64,000 nt of DNA from Leptolyngbya sp. FACHB-60 (GCF_014695775.1 NZ_JACJOX010000074.1:17966-81965), one strand, 5' to 3'. Shown: positions 36,601-43,704, counted from the first letter of the stretch. Notes: a model not told the origin generated them from the letters alone. Numbers and translations are program-made.

Positions 36601-37612
36601 CGTGCGGAACTCGACACAGAATATTGCTGACTTGCAGGCCCAGATCGCGGCCAACGAAAAGGGGACGCAAGAGCTGCAAAAACTGGTGGATCACTATGAT
36701 TTAGCCCTAGTGCAGACCTACATGCAGCATGTGCAGGACAACGCTGAAGAATGCGTGCGGCGGGTGATCGATCGCATCCACGACGGACAGTTCACCTACC
36801 CCATGGATGACGGCAGCCAGATTGCGGTGCAGGTCACGATAAACCGTGAGGAACGCCGCGCCAAAATTGATTTTTCTGGAACATCTCCCCAACGGCCCAG
36901 CAACTTCAACGCTCCGGCAGCGGTGTGCAAAGCGGCGGTGCTCTACGTGTTTAGAACACTGGTGGATGACGACATCCCTCTCAATGCGGGCTGTCTCAAA
37001 CCACTAGAAATTGTCATTCCCGAGGGGTCAATGCTGAACCCGCAGTACCCGGCGGCGGTGGTGGCGGGCAATGTGGAAGTGTCTCAGGCGGTGACCGATG
37101 CGCTGTATGGGGCGCTGGGTGCGATCGCCGCCTCCCAGGGCACCATGAACAACTTTACTTTCGGCAGCGATCGCCACCAATACTACGAAACCATCTGCGG
37201 CGGCTCCGGTGCTGGCCCAGACTTCCCCGGCACTGATGCGGTGCACACCCACATGACCAACTCGCGGCTGACCGACCCCGAGGTGCTGGAATGGCGCTTT
37301 CCGGTGCTGCTGAGAGAATTCTGCATCCGCCAGGGCAGCGGCGGAGCGGGAGAATACGCTGGCGGCAACGGCATTGTGCGCACAGTGGAATTTCGCGAAC
37401 CGATGACGGTCGCCATTCTCTCAAACCATCGGCTAGTGCCACCCTTTGGTTTGGCCGGAGGGCAGCCAGGGGAGGTGGGAGAAAACCAGGTAATTCGCGC
37501 CGATGGCCGAGTTGGGGTTTTACCTGGGCAGGCCACCGTGGCCCTGAATGCGGGAGACTGCATTCGGATCGCCACACCGGGCGGCGGTGGCTACGGCGCA
37601 CCACCCCAATGA
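33689..37612 (+). CDS. 5-oxoprolinase (fused hydantoinase A/B type) carrying repeat insertions
   Basis: A 1307-residue fusion. HyuA-like ATP-binding half (about 1-730): FWIDRGGTFTDIVARRPDG, GTTVATNALLERKGDR, FDMGGTSTDVSHY and SFGGAGGQHACLIA. HyuB-like half (about 770-1300): NIKERLDFSCALFDQQGQ, LQNNPYNGGTHLPD, VASRGHHADIGGITPG and TNSRLTDPEVLEWRFPV. Family members cleave 5-oxo-L-proline to glutamate with ATP. Four low-complexity inserts (around residues 238-268, 567-592, 737-767 and 875-905) are encoded by sequence of intergenic-repeat type and keep the frame. All sit at edges between conserved blocks. Core motifs are otherwise intact, so the enzyme may still be active, or the gene may be eroding without frameshift. 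Confidence 0.92.
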   Translation: MTLPSLPNRWQFWIDRGGTFTDIVARRPDGQIIVHKLLSENPDRYADAPIQGMRDLLELRAGEMIPAEMIESVKMGTTVATNALLERKGDRTLLITTQGFKDALRIGYQNRPNIFARHIELPEMLYEQVIEVNERLSAQGEVLVPLCAEEEARLIQELQRTYNAGIRACAIVLMHSYRYPAHELRLGELARQVGFTQISLSHQVSPLIKLVSRGDTTVVDAYLSPILRRYVDRVAEQLREGKMGEMGENNQSNTSLFSLPSPSSPPPPRLMFMQSNGGLTDAALFQGKDSILSGPAGGVVGAVQTSRQAGYARIIGFDMGGTSTDVSHYRGEYERTFETEVAGVRLRAPMMAIHTVAAGGGSIVSFDGSRYRVGPESAGAYPGPAGYRHGGPLTVTDCNVMVGKLQPEFFPHVFGPKGDLPLDTAVVREQFAALVEEIHAATGVARSPEQVAAGFLAIAVEKMANAIKKISVQRGYDVSDYVLCSFGGAGGQHACLIADALGMTEVFLHPYAGVLSAYGMGLADVRSLNEQSVELPLDEKTLPQIQQVVESLAGKGLEELRQQGFEPLSPRGGQEDSKFKVSPLETLREQNSKLPQVLPRLLLKYEGTDSVLAVDFAGVEAMRSQFTTLHRQRYGFAQENKTLIVDTAAVEVIAQTHSPDEPDIHKPRTTPLTPKTSISVYTANTWYDTPIYHRDDLCPGDAIAGPALIIESTGTNVVEPGWKATLTAKGHLILNKEAKSQESGTQNSQFKIQSFSTTDTSSAPSPPDPVLLEIFNNLFRAVAEEMGITLQNTSYSVNIKERLDFSCALFDQQGQLVANAPHIPVHLGSMGESVRSLIEAKGADLKPGDVYLQNNPYNGGTHLPDITVITPVFLEARKTEEEREKTETQNSKFKISPPEMLREQNSHPSPAFYVASRGHHADIGGITPGSMPSNSTSIEEEGVLLDNVQLVDQGRFLEAELLKILTTATYPVRNSTQNIADLQAQIAANEKGTQELQKLVDHYDLALVQTYMQHVQDNAEECVRRVIDRIHDGQFTYPMDDGSQIAVQVTINREERRAKIDFSGTSPQRPSNFNAPAAVCKAAVLYVFRTLVDDDIPLNAGCLKPLEIVIPEGSMLNPQYPAAVVAGNVEVSQAVTDALYGALGAIAASQGTMNNFTFGSDRHQYYETICGGSGAGPDFPGTDAVHTHMTNSRLTDPEVLEWRFPVLLREFCIRQGSGGAGEYAGGNGIVRTVEFREPMTVAILSNHRLVPPFGLAGGQPGEVGENQVIRADGRVGVLPGQATVALNAGDCIRIATPGGGGYGAPPQ
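34402..34493. repeat. In-frame GA/CT-rich repeat insertion 1 in oxoprolinase
   Basis: GA-rich sequence (GGGGAAGATGGGGGAGATGG) followed by CT-rich sequence (TTCCCCATCCTCCCCACCCC) encodes an EGKMGEMGENN...LPSPSSPPPP segment between the conserved blocks YVDRVAEQ and LMFMQSNGG. The same GA/CT style is seen in the intergenic stretches 27838-27914 and 54800-54850. Confidence 0.75.
35415..35465. repeat. In-frame dispersed repeat insertion 2 in oxoprolinase
   Basis: The 37-base core at 35426-35462 matches the intergenic copy at 949-985 at all but five positions. It encodes SKFKVSPLETLREQNSK. A flanking CCCCTCTCCCCTAGAGGGGG palindrome lies just upstream (about 35388-35407). Confidence 0.85.
35905..35965. 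repeat. In-frame dispersed repeat insertion 3 in oxoprolinase (partial)
   Basis: AACTCAAAATTCACAATTC followed by AAAATTCAAAGTTTCTCTAC is the left part of the same repeat class; the CGCGAACAAAACT end is absent. It encodes QESGTQNSQFKIQSFS at the junction between the A-like and B-like halves. Confidence 0.7.
36345..36408. repeat. In-frame dispersed repeat insertion 4 in oxoprolinase
   Basis: The 37-base core at 36368-36404 matches 949-985 at all but four positions, and is preceded by AACTCAAAATTCAAAATTC. It encodes TQNSKFKISPPEMLREQNS, close to insertion 2 in the same reading phase. Confidence 0.85.
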
Positions 37613-37713
37613 GCCATCCTAGGCATTAGGTTCCGATCGCAGAAATCAGTACCCTGCCTTTGCCATAGGAACCTGGCACCGGCCTTTGGAGATGTGCGCT
37701 GCACAACTTGACA

Positions 37714-37760
37714 CATCAACTTTTCTTGAAATAATAAAGCATCAATATTTTTTGAAATGA
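37714..37760 (+). promoter_or_regulatory. Two direct repeats upstream of the arsenate module, candidate operator
   Basis: Bases 37714-37734 and 37740-37760 are 21-base repeats (17 of 21 identical, 26-bp period). Each has a CATCAA half and a TTGAAAT half around a T-rich centre, so each unit is itself an imperfect inverted repeat. They lie 67-113 bp before the GAPDH start. ArsR/SmtB-type repressors bind AT-rich inverted repeats of this kind, but no arsR gene is in the window. Confidence 0.5.
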
Positions 37761-37826
37761 AGCTGGGTCAAAGACCACAGCTAGTTGCTTGCGTCTATGC
37801 CGCCGTGCGTTAGAGAGGGTTGAGAG

Positions 37827-38834
37827 ATGGTGAAGGTCGCTGTAAATGGATTTGGTCGCATTGGGCGGCTGGTGTTGCGGGCGGGCTGGGCCTTTCCTGA
37901 GCTGGAGTTTGTGCACATCAACGATGTCAAAGGTGGCCCTGAGGCGGCAGCGCATCTGCTCAAATTCGACTCAGTACATGGCCGCTGGGCACCGGAGGTC
38001 GAAGCCGTTGGCTCTGAAAAAATCACTATCGACGGCATTCCCCTCAGCTTCAGCAGTGGTGCTTCTCCCGGCGAGGTGCCCTGGGCTGACTACGGTGTAG
38101 ACCTGGTACTGGAGTGCTCCGGCAAGTTTCGCACGGCGGAGGCGATCGCCCCCTACTACGCCAACGGCGTGAAAAAAGTCATCGTTGCCGCCCCGGTCAA
38201 AGAGGGCGCGCTCAACGTGGTCTATGGCATTAACGATCACCTCTACAACCCAGCAGAGCACCACCTGCTCACCGCTGCCTCCTGCACCACCAACTGCCTG
38301 GCCCCCGTGGTCAAAGTCATCCACGAAGGGCTGGGCATTCGCCATGGGGTGATCACCACCATTCACAACCACACCAATACGCAGACCATTGTGGATGCCC
38401 CCCACAACGATCTGCGCCGCGCCCGCGCCACGGGTATGTCGCTAATTCCGACAACGACGGGGTCGGCAACGGCGATCGCCCTCATCTATCCAGAACTCAA
38501 GGGCAAGCTCAACGGGTTGGCAGTACGGGTACCGCTGCTGAATGCCTCCCTAACCGACTGCGTGTTTGAGGTCGATCGCCCCACCACCGCTGAGGAAGTC
38601 AATTCTCTCCTCAAAGCCGCCGCCGATGGCCCTCTGCACGGGATATTGGGCTACGAAACCCGGCCTTTAGTCTCAGTTGACTACAAAGATGATCCTCGCT
38701 CCTCGATCATCGATGCCCTCTCCACTATGGTTGTGGATGACACCCAGGTGAAGATTCTCGCCTGGTACGACAACGAGTGGGGCTACTCCTGCCGCATGGC
38801 CGAACTGGCCCGCAAGGTGGCCCAAAGTCTCTGA
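37827..38834 (+). CDS. ArsJ-associated glyceraldehyde-3-phosphate dehydrogenase
   Basis: A 335-residue GAPDH, full length. NAD fold VAVNGFGRIGRL; catalytic cysteine C153 in AASCTTNCLAP; HNHTNTQ; and the C-terminal AWYDNEWGYSCRMAEL. Linked directly to arsJ, it fits the arsenate-resistance role: with arsenate it forms 1-arseno-3-phosphoglycerate, which ArsJ exports. The sequence HNDLRRARATGMSLIPTTTG is typical of any GAPDH, so the assignment to this role rests on the neighbour. A second, glycolytic or Calvin-cycle GAPDH would be expected elsewhere in the genome. Confidence 0.92.
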   Translation: MVKVAVNGFGRIGRLVLRAGWAFPELEFVHINDVKGGPEAAAHLLKFDSVHGRWAPEVEAVGSEKITIDGIPLSFSSGASPGEVPWADYGVDLVLECSGKFRTAEAIAPYYANGVKKVIVAAPVKEGALNVVYGINDHLYNPAEHHLLTAASCTTNCLAPVVKVIHEGLGIRHGVITTIHNHTNTQTIVDAPHNDLRRARATGMSLIPTTTGSATAIALIYPELKGKLNGLAVRVPLLNASLTDCVFEVDRPTTAEEVNSLLKAAADGPLHGILGYETRPLVSVDYKDDPRSSIIDALSTMVVDDTQVKILAWYDNEWGYSCRMAELARKVAQSL

Positions 38835-38873
38835 GCCTCTCGCCCTAGGGTGAATTTTGGACAGCATCTTGAT

Positions 38874-38894
38874 GGTGGGCAGTGCCCACCCTAC
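38874..38894. repeat. Dispersed palindrome, copy 2 (inverted)
   Basis: GGTGGGCAGTGCCCACCCTA plus C is the exact reverse complement of bases 30233-30253. It lies between the GAPDH and arsJ genes, within what should be one transcript. Confidence 0.85.
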
Positions 38895-38933
38895 AGCTCC
38901 TCCACTCTCCCACTCCCCACCCCTCCACTCCCC

Positions 38934-40187
38934 ATGACCACCTCCGCCTTCAAACCTGAGAGCCTGCGCAACTACGCCATCATCACCGCTGCCTACTGGG
39001 GTTTTACCGTCACCGACGGTGCCCTGCGCATGATGGTGCTACTGCACTTTCACCAGCTGGGCTACAGTCCCTTTGCGATCGCCATGCTGTTTCTCTTTTA
39101 CGAAATGTTTGGCGTGGTGACCAACTTCTTCGGCGGCTGGATTGGTTCTCAGGTAGGCATTCGGCAAACCCTTTATGGCGGCATCGCCCTGCAAATTTTT
39201 GCCCTAGTAATGCTGAGCTGCTTGAACCCCAACTGGGGAGTACCTGTGCAGGTGGGCTATGTGATGGCGGCCCAAGCATTCTCAGGCATTGCCAAAGACC
39301 TCACCAAGATGAGTTCTAAGAGCGCCATTCGCCTGGTGGTGCCAAAGGAAGCGGCATCGCGCCTGTTTAAGTGGGTGGCGGTGCTAACAGGGTCAAAGAA
39401 CGCGCTTAAAGGGGTGGGATTTTTCGTCGGGGCGGCGCTGCTGGAATGGGTAGGCTTTCGCTCGGCGCTGCTGATGCAGGCGGCGGCGCTGGGGGTGATT
39501 TTGCTGTCGTTTGCGCTGCTGCCTGCGGGTATGGGCAAAATCGGCAAAAAGGTGCCCTTCAAGCAGCTGTTTTCTAAGAGCAGAGAGATCAATGTGCTGT
39601 CGGCGGCGCGGTTCTTTTTGTTTGGCTCGCGGGACGTGTGGTTTGTGGTGGCGCTGCCGGTGTTTTTGTATGAGGTGCTGGGCTGGCGGTTTATGCAGGT
39701 GGGCAGCTACATGGCTCTCTGGGTAATTGGCTACGGCATGGTGCAGTTTTTGGCACCGCAGCTATTGCGCAAAGACAGCACCGGCAAGGTGGTGCCCAAG
39801 GCCAAGACCATTCTGTTTTGGACATCCATTTTGACGGCCATTCCAGCACTGATTGCGCTGGCGCTGATGGCTGGGGTGCGGGGTGACGTTGCCGTGACCG
39901 GCGGACTCGTGGTTTTTGGCGTGGTGTTTGCGTTTAACTCGGCGGTGCACTCGTATCTGGTGCTGGCCTACACCGAAGATCGCGATGTTAGCCTCAATGT
40001 GGGCTTCTATTACATGGCCAACTCGGGTGGGCGGTTGTTAGGGACGATTGCCTCGGGGCTGGTTTATCAGTGGTTTGGGCTAGTGGGGTGCCTGTGGGTA
40101 TCGAGCTTGTTTGTGCTGGCGGCGGCGCTGATTACGACGCAGCTGCCCGACTCAACCCCTGCTGAGCCGGTGGTGGTGGGCAGCTAG
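38934..40187 (+). CDS. arsJ: ArsJ organoarsenical efflux permease (MFS)
   Basis: About 417 residues from the ATG at 38934 (MTTSAFKPESLRNYAI). The open frame runs back to 38850, but the extra residues are encoded by the dispersed repeat and a CT-rich tract. It has about twelve hydrophobic helices. Its start AYWGFTVTDGALRMMVLLHF and GGWIGSQVGIRQTLY are the ArsJ pattern. It exports 1-arseno-3-phosphoglycerate, which breaks down outside to arsenate, giving net detoxification with the preceding GAPDH (family knowledge). Confidence 0.93.
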   Translation: MTTSAFKPESLRNYAIITAAYWGFTVTDGALRMMVLLHFHQLGYSPFAIAMLFLFYEMFGVVTNFFGGWIGSQVGIRQTLYGGIALQIFALVMLSCLNPNWGVPVQVGYVMAAQAFSGIAKDLTKMSSKSAIRLVVPKEAASRLFKWVAVLTGSKNALKGVGFFVGAALLEWVGFRSALLMQAAALGVILLSFALLPAGMGKIGKKVPFKQLFSKSREINVLSAARFFLFGSRDVWFVVALPVFLYEVLGWRFMQVGSYMALWVIGYGMVQFLAPQLLRKDSTGKVVPKAKTILFWTSILTAIPALIALALMAGVRGDVAVTGGLVVFGVVFAFNSAVHSYLVLAYTEDRDVSLNVGFYYMANSGGRLLGTIASGLVYQWFGLVGCLWVSSLFVLAAALITTQLPDSTPAEPVVVGS

Positions 40188-40259
40188 TGAGCAAATATTG
40201 GCTCTGGCTGACCATTCAAAGATTTGTGATGGGAGATAGAATCTGGAATTCTATTCTTT

Positions 40260-40283
40260 AAACTGTAGTTATAGCTACAGTTT
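40260..40283. promoter_or_regulatory. Inverted repeat before the 43-residue ORF
   Basis: AAACTGTAG (40260-40268) and CTACAGTTT (40275-40283) are perfect reverse complements around TTATAG. The site lies 14 bp before the next start codon and is followed by TT. It could be an operator for the small gene or a weak terminator for the arsenate module. Confidence 0.55.
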
Positions 40284-40296
40284 TTGAAAGGAAGTC

Positions 40297-40428
40297 ATGG
40301 ATAAGCAATCGTCTAGCCAGCGCCGCCAAGTGATCGGAGAGCTGCGCCACCAGCTGCGATTTGCCAGTGTAGAAGAGCGCGATCGCATTCGCCAAGAGCT
40401 GAACTTTTGGGAGCAGCGGGGCCGCTAA
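40297..40428 (+). CDS. Very small basic protein, unknown
   Basis: A 43-codon ORF (MDKQSSSQRRQVIGELRHQL, ending NFWEQRGR) with AAAGGAAG just upstream. Helical and charged, with an SVEERDRIRQEL segment. It was found by reading the gap and is shorter than the usual gene-calling limit. Its stop codon overlaps the stop of the convergent cdsA gene. Function unknown. The good Shine-Dalgarno and the adjacent inverted repeat argue for a real gene, but the call is tentative. Confidence 0.5.
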   Translation: MDKQSSSQRRQVIGELRHQLRFASVEERDRIRQELNFWEQRGR

Positions 40429-41297
40429 CTCGCCGACAGCAGGGGCAGCAGCAGGGTGACGAAAAAGTACACCAGCGCACCTGTGAACACATAGCTATCG
40501 GTGCGGTCTAAAATGCCGCCGTGGCCGGGGATGAGGACTCCAGAGTCTTTGACCCCGGCATCTCTTTTCATCAGCGATTCGGTGAGGTCGCCCAGCAGGC
40601 TGGAGGTGCCCACCATCAGGCCTAGAGCCGCTCCGGTGGCAAGCCAGAGGGGCCATTGCAGCCAGTGGGTGCCGATTAATGCCACCACCATGCTGCCCAG
40701 CATGCCAAAGATCGCCCCTTCGACCGTCTTCTTCGGGCTGATGTTAGACAGCGGGGTGCGACCAATCATTTTTCCAGCGATATAGGCTCCAATATCCGAA
40801 GCCCAAATGCAGGCAAAAGCTAGCAGGGTGACGACCAGTCCGTAGGGTAGGGTATCTAGGGCAGGGGGCCAGGTGGCGGGCCAAAACCCGCCCAGGGGCA
40901 AAGTGGTACCGGTGTCGCCCAAGTCGCGCAGGCGCACCCAAAAGCTGGGTAGATAGCCGCCGTAGAACAGGCCCAAGATAGACGCGGCCACATCGGCAAT
41001 GGTGGCCACCTGGGGCTGAAACAGCAGATAAAAGCAGATAAACGTGCCGCTTAGCGGTAGCAGGGCGTCGGCCAAGGGCGGCGACAGATGGGCGGTAATC
41101 AACAGCAGCTGGCTCACCACTAGGGTGGTTTTGGCCGCTGGCAAGATGCCTTTAGCTTTTACCAAAGCAAAAATTTCGAGCTGCCCCAAGAAAATCAACA
41201 CCCCAAAGCCCAGGGTGAAGTACCAACCCCCTAGCAAAATCATGACCAGGGCGACCACGATCGCAACTATTCCACTAATGATTCGAGGCCAGGGCAT
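40425..41297 (-). CDS. cdsA: Phosphatidate cytidylyltransferase
   Basis: About 290 residues from the ATG at 41297 (MPWPRIISGIVAIVVAL); the upstream extension of the frame to 41381 is not conserved in kind. An integral membrane enzyme with about eight helices that makes CDP-diacylglycerol from phosphatidate and CTP, the entry step to phosphatidylglycerol. The CdsA signature SLMKRDAGVKDSGVLIPGHG followed by GILDRTDSYVFTG is complete. Confidence 0.95.
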   Translation of the reverse strand: MPWPRIISGIVAIVVALVMILLGGWYFTLGFGVLIFLGQLEIFALVKAKGILPAAKTTLVVSQLLLITAHLSPPLADALLPLSGTFICFYLLFQPQVATIADVAASILGLFYGGYLPSFWVRLRDLGDTGTTLPLGGFWPATWPPALDTLPYGLVVTLLAFACIWASDIGAYIAGKMIGRTPLSNISPKKTVEGAIFGMLGSMVVALIGTHWLQWPLWLATGAALGLMVGTSSLLGDLTESLMKRDAGVKDSGVLIPGHGGILDRTDSYVFTGALVYFFVTLLLPLLSAS

Positions 41298-41491
41298 AGG
41301 TGAAAGTGCAAAGGGTTTAAACAGAGCGTTGCCTCTAGTTTTGAGGCAGCAACTGTCATGCAGCTTATTACACTGTGCCACATTCCCCTAGAGTCCCCGC
41401 CAGGGAACCAAGTCAGAAGGTTAGCGGTAAGAGAAGGCCAAAGGCGCGCCCAGCGATCGCCCTTGGCTGGGCTGCGCGGCTGGACCTGTCC

Positions 41492-42178
41492 CTAGCCAGC
41501 AGAAGTGGCGAGCTGGGGATAGCCTGCTTCTACTAGGGCGCGATCGCGAATTCGGCAGGAATCGCACCGCCCACAGGGCTCAGCTCCGCCCTGGTAGCAC
41601 GACCAGGTTTGCGCGATCGGCACCCCTAACTGCACTGCCCGGCGCACAATATCCGCCTTAGAATCCATCACCAAAGGCGCAATCAGTTGGGGGGCATGGC
41701 CCTCTAGCCCCGCCTTAGACGAAAGCTGGGCCAATTGCTGAAACGCCGCTAAATACTCGGGCCGACAGTCGGGGTAGCCGGAATAATCTACTGCATTGAT
41801 GCCGAGGTACACCGCTGCGGCCCTCTTGGCTTCAGCCAGGGCAAGGGCGAGAGCAATAAACACCGTATTGCGCCCCGGCACGTAGGTGGAAGGAATGCCC
41901 GCTTCCGGGCCGGCTTGAGGCAGCGGCTGGGCCAGGTCGGTGAGGGAAGACGCGCCCCACTGGGCCAAATTGACATCGATGAAGTGGTGGTCGGCGATCG
42001 CAAAATGCTTTGCCAACGCCTTTGCCGCCTCTAGCTCCCGCTGGTGCCGCTGGCCATAGTTAAAGGAAAGGGCAATTAGGTCGTAGCCATCGGCGATCGC
42101 CTGGGCAGCGGCCGTAGCCGAATCGAGGCCACCCGAAAGCAGCACAATGGCTTTGGGAGGCAGGCTTGACTGAGCCAT
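41492..42178 (-). CDS. queC: 7-cyano-7-deazaguanine synthase
   Basis: A 228-residue ATP-pyrophosphatase-type enzyme converting 7-carboxy-7-deazaguanine to preQ0 in queuosine synthesis. The PP-loop AIVLLSGGLDSATAA is at the N-terminus. The zinc site near the C-terminus has four cysteines in CYQGGAEPCGRCDSC. VPGRNTVFIALALALAEA and GINAVDYSGYPDC are family blocks. No other queuosine gene lies in the window. Confidence 0.96.
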   Translation of the reverse strand: MAQSSLPPKAIVLLSGGLDSATAAAQAIADGYDLIALSFNYGQRHQRELEAAKALAKHFAIADHHFIDVNLAQWGASSLTDLAQPLPQAGPEAGIPSTYVPGRNTVFIALALALAEAKRAAAVYLGINAVDYSGYPDCRPEYLAAFQQLAQLSSKAGLEGHAPQLIAPLVMDSKADIVRRAVQLGVPIAQTWSCYQGGAEPCGRCDSCRIRDRALVEAGYPQLATSAG

Positions 42179-42289
42179 AGGGCAAAGACCTGAGCGACTA
42201 TTTACCGGTTTGCACGGTAGCTAGAATAGCCCAATCTTGCTCAAAATCGTGGCTTCGGGTTTCTGTTATCGGTAGACTACTACGTTTAC

Positions 42290-42389
42290 TGAAGTCTTTG
42301 CCCTTCCAATTAGTAGGTAATTACTCATGTCAAACCCCTTGAAGTCTATGCCTCTTTAAGCAATAGGTAATTACTCATAGCAAATACCT
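42290..42389. repeat. Two-copy 50-bp tandem repeat
   Basis: Units 42290-42339 and 42340-42389 match at 38 of 50 positions by direct comparison. The best shared block is TAGGTAATTACTCAT followed by CAAA. It lies between divergent queC and the riboswitch-led ABC operon, so it may act as a regulatory region for either, or be a neutral duplication. Confidence 0.75.
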
Positions 42390-42617
42390 AGCGCTGGTGA
42401 ATCACTATTGTTAACAAAATAAGTTATGAGCTAATTTTCATGCACTTCTAAATAAGGAGAAATCAAGCTATTGAAAGAAACTAGGTCTTTACCTGAGATA
42501 GATACGTCGAATTATGCCAAGTTTCTGGTTGACAGACTCAGTTTTTTACGCTTAAACTCAATGAATCGAACAAGTCAGCCTAGTCTGCTAGCCCTGTGCT
42601 TTATAGGTTTATGCCTT

Positions 42618-42750
42618 TAATTGCCTGTGCTGCCAGAGCGGGGGAACCAGTAAAGGGGCGTATTTCCGAGTTCTTAATACCCAATTGAGGGTAATCGGAA
42701 GAGGACATCTCTCAGTCCTAGCCCGTCAGCTAACCTCGTCGGCATTGAGG
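42618..42750 (+). ncRNA. ydaO/yuaA-type (c-di-AMP) riboswitch leader
   Basis: The conserved aptamer elements occur in order: TTGCC...GCTGCC, GCGGGGGAACCAGTAAAGGG with GCGTATT following, GAGGACATCTCTCAGTCC, and CCCGTCAGCTAACCTCGTCG with GCA closing. These align with the known ydaO elements GGAGGAACC, GGGGUUAAU, AGGGAUACC...GUCCC and CCCGACAGCUAACUCCGGAG. TGCC (42622-42625) and GGCA (42741-42744) can form the closing helix. It ends about 105 bases before the permease start. Downstream lies a hairpin AAGTCGTG-TTAA-CACGGCTT (42800-42819) that may be part of the expression platform; there is no T-run. Known class: binds c-di-AMP and usually switches genes off. Confidence 0.82.
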
Positions 42751-42855
42751 GAAATTGAATCGTCAGCATTTTAGTAATGCTTGGCTGTTTCAGTGTCCTA
42801 AGTCGTGTTAACACGGCTTGTTCGCTGTCCATGATTAAGCCTCTAGGAGGGTCTC

Positions 42856-43704
42856 ATGCAGCCTAAGTTGCGCACCCGTGCGGCTGCCCGTTCGAGGCAG
42901 TCTCAACCTGTCAAGCCGCCATTTCGCTTTCCGTTGGAACGGATTGTTTTACCGGCGATCGCGTTTCTCGTCGTACTGCTGGTGTGGTGGGTAGTTGCCA
43001 AATTCTTCACCACCTTGATGCCTACGCCGTGGGAGGCATTCGTCGCCAACCTCGACTATATTTTTAACCCCTTTTTCCGACGCGGGCCGGGCAACTTGGG
43101 CATTGGCTGGCTGCTGTTGGCTAGTCTGCGGCGGGTGTTGGTGGGGTTTTTGTTGGGAACTTTAGTTGCTATTCCCGTCGGCTTTTGGATTGGCCTCTCG
43201 CCCCGCGCCATGATGGCGATCAACCCGCTGGTGCAGCTGTTTCGCCCGGTGTCCCCTGTGGCCTGGTTGCCCATTGCTCTATCGATTTTTAACTTAGCTA
43301 ACCCGTCGGCTATTTTCGTAATTTTCATCACTTCATTATGGCCAACGGTGATCAATACCGCCCTGGGCGTAGCTAGCGTTCCTAAAGATTATTTAGACGT
43401 GGCTCAGGTGCTAGAAATGCCTCGCTGGCGGCAAATGACCAAGATTATTTGGCCAGCAAGTTTGCCCTATATTTTTACCGGCCTACGGCTGAGTTTGGGG
43501 ATTGCCTGGCTGGTAATTGTGGCCGTCGAAATGCTCACGGGCGGTATTGGCATCGGCTTCTTTATCTGGGATGAATGGAACCGGCTCAGCCTCAGCTCGG
43601 TGTTTTTGGCGGTAATTGTCATTGGCCTTACCGGTCTGGTTTTAGACTACGCCATCACCCTGATTGAGCGATGGGCAACCCATCGCCCCGCCAAGGCTAT
43701 GTAA
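42856..43704 (+). CDS. ABC transporter permease (nitrate/bicarbonate/cyanate/sulfonate family)
   Basis: A 282-residue inner-membrane permease, start ATG preceded by AGGAGGG. About six helices. The cytoplasmic EAA loop is seen as LDVAQVLEMPRWRQMTKIIW followed by PASLPYIFTGLRLSLG. It resembles NrtB, CmpB, CynB and TauC. The substrate cannot be told from the permease alone. It is the first gene of a three-gene unit (permease, binding protein, ATPase) behind the riboswitch. Confidence 0.92.
   Translation: MQPKLRTRAAARSRQSQPVKPPFRFPLERIVLPAIAFLVVLLVWWVVAKFFTTLMPTPWEAFVANLDYIFNPFFRRGPGNLGIGWLLLASLRRVLVGFLLGTLVAIPVGFWIGLSPRAMMAINPLVQLFRPVSPVAWLPIALSIFNLANPSAIFVIFITSLWPTVINTALGVASVPKDYLDVAQVLEMPRWRQMTKIIWPASLPYIFTGLRLSLGIAWLVIVAVEMLTGGIGIGFFIWDEWNRLSLSSVFLAVIVIGLTGLVLDYAITLIERWATHRPAKAM

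Noticed and set aside
37827..38834. Housekeeping glycolytic GAPDH
   Set aside because: Directly linked to arsJ behind a shared upstream region, so the arsenate role is more likely; not provable from the sequence alone.
42315..42384. Possible CRISPR-like spacing of the TAATTACTCAT block
   Set aside because: Only two units, with no conserved repeat-spacer structure or cas genes; it is a simple tandem duplication.
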